Shown here: one piece after another, positions 1-5,913 of the stretch
Layout of the letters: each line of letters begins with the position of its first letter
How positions within the stretch are numbered: position 1 is the stretch's first letter
Source: JACDAN01 sp046714355
GTDB taxonomy: Bacteria; Actinomycetota; Thermoleophilia; Gaiellales; Gaiellaceae
Assembly (NCBI GenBank): GCA_046714355.1
Contig: JBKKAR010000020.1
Location: 1-7,484 of the forward strand
Direction: 5' to 3'
DNA: 7,484 nt
The notes under the pieces: generated by a model
The model's database searches: none
What the model was told of the DNA's origin: nothing
Seen by the model: the letters and a program-made list of their open reading frames with translations, nothing else
Made by a program: the position numbers and the translations under genes

Positions 1-788
1 GCGAGCGCCTGGAGCTTCACGTGCTCGAACCACGCGATCGGTGGCATCGTCCCGCGGTTCGAGGCCTGGAAGCCGAGCATGATCCCGACCCGCTTCGAGG
101 GGATCCCGATGTCCGTGAACGCCCGGACCGAGTCGCGGAACCGGTTCCGAAGGGTCCGGCTCCCGGTCACCGTGCCCTGCCGGTGGATCAGTCGTCCGGT
201 GAAGTAGACCTCCTGGACGAGGTTCGCGTAGTGCGATGCCTCGCGCCACCAGTTCCCCGCGTCGCCCTGGGTGTAGGGCTTGCTGGAGATGAGGATGAAG
301 GGGCGGGCGCCGAGGTCGCGCAGCGTCTTCGCGAAGACGATGACGTTGTGCCGGTACTGGGCGTTGTTCGCCGTCCACGGGGTCGTCGTGCCCGCGCCGA
401 AGAGCTCGTTGAGAGCCATCCAGGGATGCGCACAGTCGGCCGACGCGACCGCACGGTAGAAGATCCGGTGCGCCCAGTCGATGACCTCCTGCTCCGTCGT
501 CGGCTTCGCCGGCGTTCCGACCCGGCTGTTCAGGTAGAGGTCGAAGTAGACGGTCTTCGCGCCGGCCGCGCGCAGTTTGGGCGGATAGATGAAGTTCGAG
601 GCGGCTGCGACGACGCCGGGACGCGCGAAGCGGTACCAGAACGGCACGGAGCCGTCGGCGAAATCGACCCACGTCGTGCCGCTCGTGGGCAGCCCGCAGG
701 GGTCGGCAGCCCGCGCCGGCTGGGCGGTGCCGGCGAAGAGCGTGATCGCTATGACCCCTGCGAGGAGGAGTTTCCTCACGACCCGCAT
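1..788 (-). CDS. Secreted glycoside-hydrolase-like protein, C-terminus cut by the window edge
   Basis: An open minus-strand frame of 262 whole codons runs from ATG 788-786 off the left edge. The product has a clear Sec signal peptide: basic start, hydrophobic core at about residues 7-21, and an Ala-Arg-Ala cleavage site at 25-27, so the protein is probably exported. The mature part is rich in aromatic residues. It alternates predicted beta strands and helices as in a TIM barrel, including 'TVYFDLYLN' (79-87), 'WMALNELFG' (123-131) and 'PFILISSKPY' (163-172). The Asn127-Glu128 pair at the end of a strand resembles the acid/base position of clan-A glycoside hydrolases. Cys31 and Cys119 could form a disulfide. 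I recognise no specific family; hydrolase is an inference from fold-like pattern only. GTG 779-777 is an alternative start: it gives a typical signal peptide (MRKLLLAGV) and lies 7 bases after a TAGCAT box, so it may be the true start. The gene is transcribed divergently from the Ig-fold gene. Confidence 0.8.
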   Translation of the reverse strand, partial: MRVVRKLLLAGVIAITLFAGTAQPARAADPCGLPTSGTTWVDFADGSVPFWYRFARPGVVAAASNFIYPPKLRAAGAKTVYFDLYLNSRVGTPAKPTTEQEVIDWAHRIFYRAVASADCAHPWMALNELFGAGTTTPWTANNAQYRHNVIVFAKTLRDLGARPFILISSKPYTQGDAGNWWREASHYANLVQEVYFTGRLIHRQGTVTGSRTLRNRFRDSVRAFTDIGIPSKRVGIMLGFQASNRGTMPPIAWFEHVKLQAL

Positions 789-833
789 GCTAGCCAGGCG
801 GGCATTTCGGCCCCGTTACTACACTCGGCGGGA
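789..833. promoter_or_regulatory. Divergent promoter gap between the secreted hydrolase-like gene and the Ig-fold/propeller operon
   Basis: Only 45 bp separate the two divergent start codons. On the plus strand, TACACT (820-825) fits the actinobacterial -10 consensus TANNNT and ends 8 bases before GTG 834, so transcription would start within about two bases of the start codon. On the minus strand, TAGCAT (792-787, just inside the ATG start) ends 7 bases before GTG 779; TAGTAA (821-816) is a weaker second candidate that would leave a leader of about 20 bases before ATG 788. Neither gene has a usable Shine-Dalgarno sequence; the GGGA before GTG 834 is too close to the start. No convincing -35 box is visible. 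This is inferred from sequence pattern only. Confidence 0.5.
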
Positions 834-1745
834 GTGGCCCGGCATCTGCGGACGATCCTCGTGCTGCTCCTACTCGTCGGGACGGCGGCGGCGTTCGTCG
901 TCACGGAGGATCTCAAGCTCGAGTCGGACCCGATCGCGAGGCCCCGGATCACCGCGACCTTCTCGCCCATCTGCAGGTGCGAAAAGCAGACGGCGCAGAT
1001 CGCGTTCAGGCTCAGGCAGCCGGACCGGCTGACGCTGACCATCCAGGACAATCGGGGGCAAGTCGTCCGCACCCTCCTCAGGAATGCCAGCTTCGGCCGG
1101 GGGAGCCACGAGTTCGGCTGGGACGGGCGCGACGATCGAGGGCAGGTGGTGGACGAAGGGAGCTACCGGCCGCGCGTCGAGCTCGACAAGCTCGGTCGCG
1201 CAATCGAGTTCCCGCGCGACATTCGGGTGGACACGACTCCGGCGCGGATCGAGATCACGCGACTGAACCCGCGCGTCATCTCCCCCGACAGCGATGGCCG
1301 CGCCGACGCGGTGACGCTTCGCTACGAGGTCAGCGAGCCGGCGCATGCCCTCCTGCTGGTGAATGGCCGACAGGAGATCGAGACGGCGCTCGGCAAGTCC
1401 ACTGTCCGCTGGTCGCCGCGAGGACGTAAGCGAGGCACGTACAGCCTTTCGGTCGCCGCCGTCGACGCCGCCGGCAATCGCAACCGGCCGAGCGGCCCAT
1501 TCTCCGTCCGGATCCGCTACGTGGACATCGCCGCGAAGATCATTCGCGCTCGCCCACGCGCGGGCTTCGCCGTCCGGGTCTCGACGGACGCGCAGCGCTA
1601 CCTCTGGAGGCTCGGGCGTCGGCAGGGCTCAGCACGGGTTCGCATCCTCCGCCTTCGTGCGCCGGCCAGGCCCGGGCGCTACGCGCTCGTCGTTACCGTC
1701 GGCGGGCGCCGCGACTCGGCGCTCGTGGTGGTGCGCGGGCGGTGA
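834..1745 (+). CDS. Exported protein with FlgD-type Ig-like domains
   Basis: 303 aa. A short basic N-terminus and a hydrophobic segment (about 7-23) form a signal peptide or signal anchor, so the bulk lies outside the membrane. Residues about 40-132 match the FlgD Ig-like fold: a beta-rich start, 'IQDNRGQVVRTLL' (70-82), the hallmark WDGRDD (96-101) followed by RGQVVDEGSY (102-111). Such domains are common in extracellular and hook-cap-like proteins and serve in binding or as structural spacers. Residues 133-228 look like a second Ig-like domain with an SPDSDGRAD loop (150-158) and a DAAGN turn (211-215). Residues 229-303 form a third small basic beta-rich part that I do not recognise. A CRC pair (Cys47, Cys49) precedes the first Ig domain. 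I chose GTG 834 because it keeps the signal peptide and follows a -10-like box; the open frame upstream is antisense to the neighbouring gene. The stop overlaps the next start (GTGA), so the two are probably co-translated. The biochemical role is unknown. Confidence 0.8.
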   Translation: MARHLRTILVLLLLVGTAAAFVVTEDLKLESDPIARPRITATFSPICRCEKQTAQIAFRLRQPDRLTLTIQDNRGQVVRTLLRNASFGRGSHEFGWDGRDDRGQVVDEGSYRPRVELDKLGRAIEFPRDIRVDTTPARIEITRLNPRVISPDSDGRADAVTLRYEVSEPAHALLLVNGRQEIETALGKSTVRWSPRGRKRGTYSLSVAAVDAAGNRNRPSGPFSVRIRYVDIAAKIIRARPRAGFAVRVSTDAQRYLWRLGRRQGSARVRILRLRAPARPGRYALVVTVGGRRDSALVVVRGR

Positions 1746-3235
1746 GCGCGCGGCGGCTCCTGCTGCTCGTGGGCATCGCGGTCGCCGCGGTGGTGCCGGG
1801 CTTCTTCCTCGGCGTCTGGCTCCACGAGGAGAGCACGATCGACTACGTCCGAGGCTCGTCGACCGAGGAGTTCGTCACGACGGAGACGACCCAGTCCCCT
1901 GAGAGTCCGCGTCCGAGGAAGGTCGTGCTGCGGCTGCCCTGGCCAACCTACGGCCTGGACGTGCAGCGCACTCACGCGGCGGCGGACTTCAAGCTGCGGC
2001 CGCCGTACCGAACGCGCTGGAGCTTCAGCACTGGCCACGTCCTGGAGTTCCCGCCGTCGATTGCCTACGGACGGCTGTACGTGGCGCAGCAGCGAGGCCG
2101 GTTTTTCGCGCTTCACCACCGGACGGGAAAAGTCGTCTGGCAGCGCCGATTCAACCACTGCTCGGCGGCTTCCCCGACCGTCGCATACAGGGTCGTCTAC
2201 CACGCGTGGATGCAGCCACTGCCCTGCAACCGCTACCCGCGAAACCAGCGTGGGCTGTTCGTGGCCATGGCGGCTCGCACGGGGAAGATCGTCTGGCGGT
2301 TTCACGCCGGGCCGTTCGAAACGACGCCCCTCGTGATCGGGAAGACGGCCTACGTCGGCTCCTGGGATCACAAGCTCTACGCGATCAACATCTACACGGG
2401 CAAGCCCCGCTGGACCTTCACGGCGGATCACGAAGTCAACAGCTCGCCCGCCTACAGCGGCGGCAGGATCTACTTCGGAACCGACGGCGGCAGCCTCTAC
2501 GCGTTGAACGCGCGAACGGGGAGGGTCGTGTGGCGAGCGAGGGCGCTGCCCCGGTTCGGCCGCCGAGAGTACTTCTACGCGACGCCGACGCTCGCCTACG
2601 GACGGGTCTACATCGGCAATACCGACGGGACGCTCTACGCCTTCGGGGCTCGGACGGGCCGGCTCATCTGGGCACAGCGGGCCGGGACCTATATCTACAC
2701 GGCGGCGGCGGTCTGGAGACAGCGCGTGTACGTCGGAACCTACGACGGGTACTTCATCGCGTTCGACGCCGCCACCGGTGACACCATCTGGCGGTACGCC
2801 GCCGCGTCGGCAATCCACGGTGCGCCGACCGTCATGGGCGGTCTCGTCTACTTCGCGACTTGTCCACGCTGCGGGCGAAACGCGTCTCGCTACGCGAAGC
2901 GCGGGCCGCGCGGCACCTGGGCCCTCAACGCACGCACGGGCAAGCTGGTGTGGTCCTTCCCGGACGGCGTCTTCTCGCCGATCATCGCGGACAGCGGCCG
3001 CGTCTACCTGTCCGGCCGGTCCCGGATCTTCAGCTTCGCTCCGGAGTCGACCGATCCGCCGGGTCCTGAGCCGCCAGCAAGAAAGCGACGAGCAAAGCGG
3101 TCAAAGGCCAGATCAGGTACGAGTTCTGGAAGACCCGCCCGAGGTAGAGAAGGCCAAAGATCGAAGCCGCGAAGCCCGCCGCGCCGATCCACAACCGGCG
3201 CGACTTCCACTGGGTCCACAGCAGCCATCCCGTGA
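1742..3235 (+). CDS. Membrane-anchored PQQ-type beta-propeller protein with basic C-terminal tail
   Basis: 497 aa. A transmembrane segment at about 5-26 is followed by an acidic, Thr/Ser-rich linker (28-60), so the protein is probably anchored with its propeller outside. Residues about 100-433 carry seven TG-x-x-x-W blade signatures, at 128-133, 180-185, 219-224, 259-264, 305-310, 345-350 and 399-404, each following 'YVG..DG.LYA'-type strands. This is the PQQ-like/BamB-like propeller fold. Without a dehydrogenase domain or a recognisable PQQ site, a scaffold or binding role is more likely than catalysis. Cysteines at 140 and 162, and a CPRC motif at 374-377 inside a longer seventh repeat, may form disulfides. 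Start GTG 1742 overlaps the preceding TGA by four bases (GTGA), indicating translational coupling to the Ig-fold protein. Residues from about 435 on are a Pro/Arg/Lys-rich tail encoded antisense to the end of the glycosyltransferase gene. That tail may be a real disordered extension or the effect of a lost stop or frameshift; a stop in another frame lies at 3067-3069. Confidence 0.88.
   Translation: MSARRLLLLVGIAVAAVVPGFFLGVWLHEESTIDYVRGSSTEEFVTTETTQSPESPRPRKVVLRLPWPTYGLDVQRTHAAADFKLRPPYRTRWSFSTGHVLEFPPSIAYGRLYVAQQRGRFFALHHRTGKVVWQRRFNHCSAASPTVAYRVVYHAWMQPLPCNRYPRNQRGLFVAMAARTGKIVWRFHAGPFETTPLVIGKTAYVGSWDHKLYAINIYTGKPRWTFTADHEVNSSPAYSGGRIYFGTDGGSLYALNARTGRVVWRARALPRFGRREYFYATPTLAYGRVYIGNTDGTLYAFGARTGRLIWAQRAGTYIYTAAAVWRQRVYVGTYDGYFIAFDAATGDTIWRYAAASAIHGAPTVMGGLVYFATCPRCGRNASRYAKRGPRGTWALNARTGKLVWSFPDGVFSPIIADSGRVYLSGRSRIFSFAPESTDPPGPEPPARKRRAKRSKARSGTSSGRPARGREGQRSKPRSPPRRSTTGATSTGSTAAIP
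2075..2953 (+). repeat. Seven tandem propeller-blade repeats inside the PQQ-like gene
   Basis: Protein-level degenerate repeats of about 39-54 residues, each ending in TG-x-x-x-W. Successive signatures are 52, 39, 40, 46, 40 and 54 residues apart. The longer first and last spacings reflect insertions carrying the cysteines (140/162 and 374/377). A final half-blade ('VYLSGRSRIFSFAP', 421-434) lacks the signature and may close the ring with an N-terminal strand. Confidence 0.8.
3030..3235. other. 206-bp convergent (tail-to-tail) overlap of two coding regions
   Basis: The plus-strand propeller frame stays open to TGA 3233-3235, while the minus-strand glycosyltransferase frame stays open to TGA 3032-3030. 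The minus-strand reading looks like the functionally constrained one, because it encodes the last hydrophobic helices of the membrane protein (about residues 388-428) and only a short polar tail. The plus-strand reading yields low-complexity, Arg/Lys/Ser/Pro-rich sequence. There is no intergenic space for an ordinary terminator between the two convergent units. Confidence 0.75.
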
Positions 3236-4358
3236 ACGGCAGCCAGAGGAGAACCGCGAGCGGCAGGAACGGGTAGGGGCCGAAGCGGTCGTCGAGGATC
3301 CCGACCTCGTAGAGGACGCCGGCCAGGCCGTAGCCGATGATCCTGTAGGTCTGGGCGCCGTAGGCAATCGTGTCGTCCCAGAGCGCGCCCGGGTCGGCGA
3401 TCGCGAACGGGAGGATCCCGGCGACGACGATGCCTGCGGAGAGCGCTCCCGCCCGCCAGAGCAGCGGACGCGGGACGGCGCGCGTGAGCATCATCACGAC
3501 GAGGAACGGGACTGCCACGAGCGCGAACTGCTTCAGCAGCACGGCGCCGGCGATGCTGGCCGCGGCGAGCAGGTGACGCGAGCGGGCAACGAGGGCGAAC
3601 GAGAGGACGGTGAGCAGCACGCTCGGAGCGTCCGCCGTGCCGAACCAGGCCCCGCGGATCGCCAGCGGATTCGCGGCCAGCGCGGCGCCGGCCGCAAGCT
3701 TCCAGTGCAGCGGTGCATCGAAGAGGAGTGCGGCCCCGAAGAGCGCCAGGGTGCAGAGGAGGACGAACAGCCGGTAGTCGTCGAACGGGCTCGGAAGCAG
3801 CCGCCAGGCCGCCGCCGTGAGCGCCGTGCCGGGGAAGTAGGCGAAGTGGTCGAGCGCGACCTGCGGGATCTTCGGGTCGGCGCCGGCGGCGGGATACCAG
3901 CGCTCCAGCCCGGACCCGCGATAGTCGTGGCCGTACGGATTCTCGCCGTCGAGGACGAGCTCGCCCGCGAGATCGATCTGGTACGTCGAGTCGTTCACGT
4001 GGAGCCACGGCTGCGTCGAGTCGCGAAGACCGACCTGCAGGAAGGTGGCCGGAACGACCAGGAGACCCACGACGACGACCGAGACCGCGATCAGGAGGAC
4101 GGGTCGCACGATCCGGAGCGCTAGGACAACGGCGGCGCACAGGACGACGAGGAGGCCGGCCAGGATCGCGCCGGCGCGCAGCAGCCCGACGTGCCAATGC
4201 CCGTCTGCCGCCCGGACGAAGTGCCGGAAGACGCCCTGTGGATCGGTCTCGCCCGAGGGGACCACGAACGGCCAGGCGTCCGAGCCGAGCTCCGGCACGT
4301 TGATGGCGACGATGAGCCCGAGGACGCCGAGAACGGCGGCGGCTTCGCGCCGGGTCAA
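3030..4358 (-). CDS. Polytopic glycosyltransferase, GT87/DUF2029-like (GT-C fold)
   Basis: 442 aa from a TTG start, with roughly ten or more membrane helices (for example 58-82, 86-108, 197-214, 263-290, 299-320, 362-382, 388-404, 411-428). Family-type marks of GT-C enzymes that use polyprenol-phosphate sugars are visible: an acidic residue in an external loop (Asp129), the 'DGENPYG' motif (137-143), an aromatic-Pro turn 'YFPG' (174-177), 'NPLAIRG' (230-236) and 'LLKQ' (274-277). The probable role is transfer of a mannose-like sugar from a lipid carrier to a glycan or lipid on the outer face of the membrane; donor and acceptor cannot be read from the sequence. I chose TTG 4358-4356 because it overlaps the TGA of the upstream ligase gene (TTGA), implying coupling. 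The open frame further upstream is Arg-rich antisense-like sequence inside the ligase gene, and the next in-frame start (GTG at codon 21) would remove the first helix. The 3' end overlaps the convergent propeller gene. Confidence 0.8.
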   Translation of the reverse strand: MTRREAAAVLGVLGLIVAINVPELGSDAWPFVVPSGETDPQGVFRHFVRAADGHWHVGLLRAGAILAGLLVVLCAAVVLALRIVRPVLLIAVSVVVVGLLVVPATFLQVGLRDSTQPWLHVNDSTYQIDLAGELVLDGENPYGHDYRGSGLERWYPAAGADPKIPQVALDHFAYFPGTALTAAAWRLLPSPFDDYRLFVLLCTLALFGAALLFDAPLHWKLAAGAALAANPLAIRGAWFGTADAPSVLLTVLSFALVARSRHLLAAASIAGAVLLKQFALVAVPFLVVMMLTRAVPRPLLWRAGALSAGIVVAGILPFAIADPGALWDDTIAYGAQTYRIIGYGLAGVLYEVGILDDRFGPYPFLPLAVLLWLPFTGWLLWTQWKSRRLWIGAAGFAASIFGLLYLGRVFQNSYLIWPLTALLVAFLLAAQDPADRSTPERS

Positions 4359-5887
4359 TTGACGCTCGGGATCGGGTCGGCTTTGACCTGCTCCGGCGTC
4401 GCCGGTTCGGTCTCCGGTTCGCGCACCTCCACCGGCACGGCGAGGTAGGCGGCGCCGACGCCGAGCGCGAGCCAGGTGATCGGGTCCTCGAAGAAGCCGC
4501 TGTAGGCAAGCGCGTGAGTGAAGAGCGCCAGCAGCACGGCCCCGATCGCGAGGCCGAGTGCGGGCCACGACCGGCGAAGGATCACTAGCATCCGGACAGC
4601 GCCGGCCAGAAGCAGCGCGTACAGCGCAAAGCCGGCTAGGCCGAGCTCGGCGGCGACTGTGAGCGGCGTCGTATGCGATACGAACCGGGCCTGTCTGGCG
4701 TCCCGCCCGGCCCCGAGCTCACGGCTCACCTTCGGCTGCGCACCGAGCCCAACGCCGATCAGCGGCTGCTCGCGCACGACGTCGATCGTCAGGTCCGCGC
4801 GCTGCCAGCGACCGCTCGTCAGCTCCCGGATCGACTTGTCTCGCGCCTGCACCGCGACGAAGCCGGCTGCGACGATGACGGCCACGGCGGTCGCTGCGGC
4901 GACCGCCCGCCGGGCGCTCCGGTCGCCGGCGAGGATCGTCACGGCTGCGGCCACGACGAAGAGGGCCGCCCAGCTCGACTGCGAGTACGAGAAGTAGAGA
5001 CCCGCGAACATCAGTGCCATCAGCGCCGCCGCCGCGGCAACGTGGATCCTCCTCGCCCAGAGCAGGACGAGCAGCACGGCGAAACCGAGGACGACGTGGC
5101 GGCCATACAGGCTCGGGTCGGTGAAGAGCGACGTGACCCGGAAGAACGGCGAGTAGGCGTTGGCGACTTCGAGCTGCGGCCCGTAGAACAGCAGCTCCTT
5201 CGTCAGCTCCTGCCACAGACCGACGATTGCGAAGACCGAGGCGAGGCCGACGGCGATGGCGGCAAGCATTTTCGGCAGCCACGGCGCGAGCTCGCTGCGT
5301 GCCACGATCGCGACCATGGCGGCGAAGGGGAGCAGGAAGAACGCGAGCAGGTTGGCGCCGGCGTCGAGGTCCCGAGTCCAGAGCAGCGAGACCGACGCCA
5401 AGCCGAGGAACGTCGCCGTCGGCAAGGCGATCAGCCGCGGCGGAGCCGGGATCTCGTTGCGGCGCCACGCCCGGTAGAGGAACGCCGCCACCGACGCCGC
5501 CAGCACCCCGTACAGCGGGATCAACCGACCGAGCCTGCCTCCCTCGGCGACCGCGAAGAAGAAACGATGCTCGCGGTCGATGTCGAGGGGGAGGCGGAAC
5601 GGCGCCGCCAAGACCAGCGCCGGGATCGTCAGCAGCGGGAAGCGGACGAAGACCGCGGCGGCCGCTGCCACGAGAGCCGCGCCTGCGACCCCGGCGGCCA
5701 GCACAGCCGGCGTGAGGAACTTGTCGAGCGCGTCAGTTCCGGCCATGGAGACGGCGAGCAGCGCCTCTGCGAGGCCGAGAAGCGCGAAGCCGCCCACCAG
5801 CGTCGACCGTCGACCGGCGAGGATCGCGAGCGCTACGCCGCCGGCGCCGACGATTCCCGCAAGCTCCGCCAGTCCCGCCTCATCCAT
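4355..5887 (-). CDS. O-antigen ligase/polymerase family membrane protein (Wzy_C/WaaL-like)
   Basis: 510 aa, very hydrophobic, with about 12-14 predicted helices. The Wzy_C signature is clear. 'RVTSLFTDPSLYGRH' (250-264) leads into helices and 'FSYSQSSWAAL' (299-309). A large external loop follows, with 'SGRW' (358-361), 'PLIGVGLGAQ' (375-384), 'SHTTPLTVAAELGLAGF' (404-420) and then the final helices. In this superfamily, conserved external Arg and His residues (candidates here Arg360 and His405) take part in joining lipid-linked glycans to each other or to an acceptor. Family members polymerise O-antigen or exopolysaccharide repeat units, or ligate them to a lipid or protein; which applies here cannot be decided. 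The acidic C-terminal tail (488-503) is cytosolic or external depending on helix count. Start ATG 5887-5885 has no Shine-Dalgarno and lies 12 bases from a TAGTAT box. The stop overlaps the glycosyltransferase start, so the two form one operon. Confidence 0.9.
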   Translation of the reverse strand: MDEAGLAELAGIVGAGGVALAILAGRRSTLVGGFALLGLAEALLAVSMAGTDALDKFLTPAVLAAGVAGAALVAAAAAVFVRFPLLTIPALVLAAPFRLPLDIDREHRFFFAVAEGGRLGRLIPLYGVLAASVAAFLYRAWRRNEIPAPPRLIALPTATFLGLASVSLLWTRDLDAGANLLAFFLLPFAAMVAIVARSELAPWLPKMLAAIAVGLASVFAIVGLWQELTKELLFYGPQLEVANAYSPFFRVTSLFTDPSLYGRHVVLGFAVLLVLLWARRIHVAAAAALMALMFAGLYFSYSQSSWAALFVVAAAVTILAGDRSARRAVAAATAVAVIVAAGFVAVQARDKSIRELTSGRWQRADLTIDVVREQPLIGVGLGAQPKVSRELGAGRDARQARFVSHTTPLTVAAELGLAGFALYALLLAGAVRMLVILRRSWPALGLAIGAVLLALFTHALAYSGFFEDPITWLALGVGAAYLAVPVEVREPETEPATPEQVKADPIPSVN

Positions 5888-5913
5888 CCCCGGAGCCGGA
5901 TACTACGTCCCGC
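5888..5913. promoter_or_regulatory. 26-bp divergent promoter with a shared, symmetrical -10 box
   Basis: The start codons of the ligase gene (minus, ATG 5887) and the deacetylase gene (plus, GTG 5914) are only 26 bp apart. The only AT-rich patch is at 5899-5905. Read on the minus strand it gives TAGTAT (5905-5900), a good TANNNT -10 box predicting a start near 5893 and a leader of about six bases. Read on the plus strand it gives GATACT (5899-5904), predicting a start near 5911, three bases before GTG. Neither gene has a Shine-Dalgarno sequence in this space. Inferred by eye; the -35 regions would lie inside the opposite coding regions and no good match is visible there. Confidence 0.5.

Noticed and set aside
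21..833. Long plus-strand open frame upstream of and in frame with the Ig-fold protein
   Set aside because: It is antisense to the secreted hydrolase-like gene, is Arg/Asp/Glu-rich with no domain pattern, and would bury the signal peptide at GTG 834 in mid-protein.
1679..2818. 379-residue minus-strand open frame
   Set aside because: Antisense to the propeller gene, whose repeats are unmistakable; no recognisable domain.
3011..3026. Hairpin with a 5-bp GC stem just after the minus-strand glycosyltransferase stop
   Set aside because: Stem is short, no T-run follows on either strand, and it lies inside the propeller coding region; chance is likely in such GC-rich sequence.
2778..4124. 448-residue plus-strand open frame
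   Set aside because: Out of frame with the propeller gene and then antisense to the glycosyltransferase gene; low-complexity charged sequence.
3004..4509. 501-residue minus-strand open frame in another frame of the glycosyltransferase gene
   Set aside because: Arg/Ala/Pro-rich shadow; the other frame encodes clear membrane helices and family motifs.
4359..4568. N-terminal extension of the glycosyltransferase frame to ATG 4568
   Set aside because: Lies within the ligase gene in another frame, is Arg-rich and non-hydrophobic; the TTG at 4358 overlapping the ligase stop is a better start.
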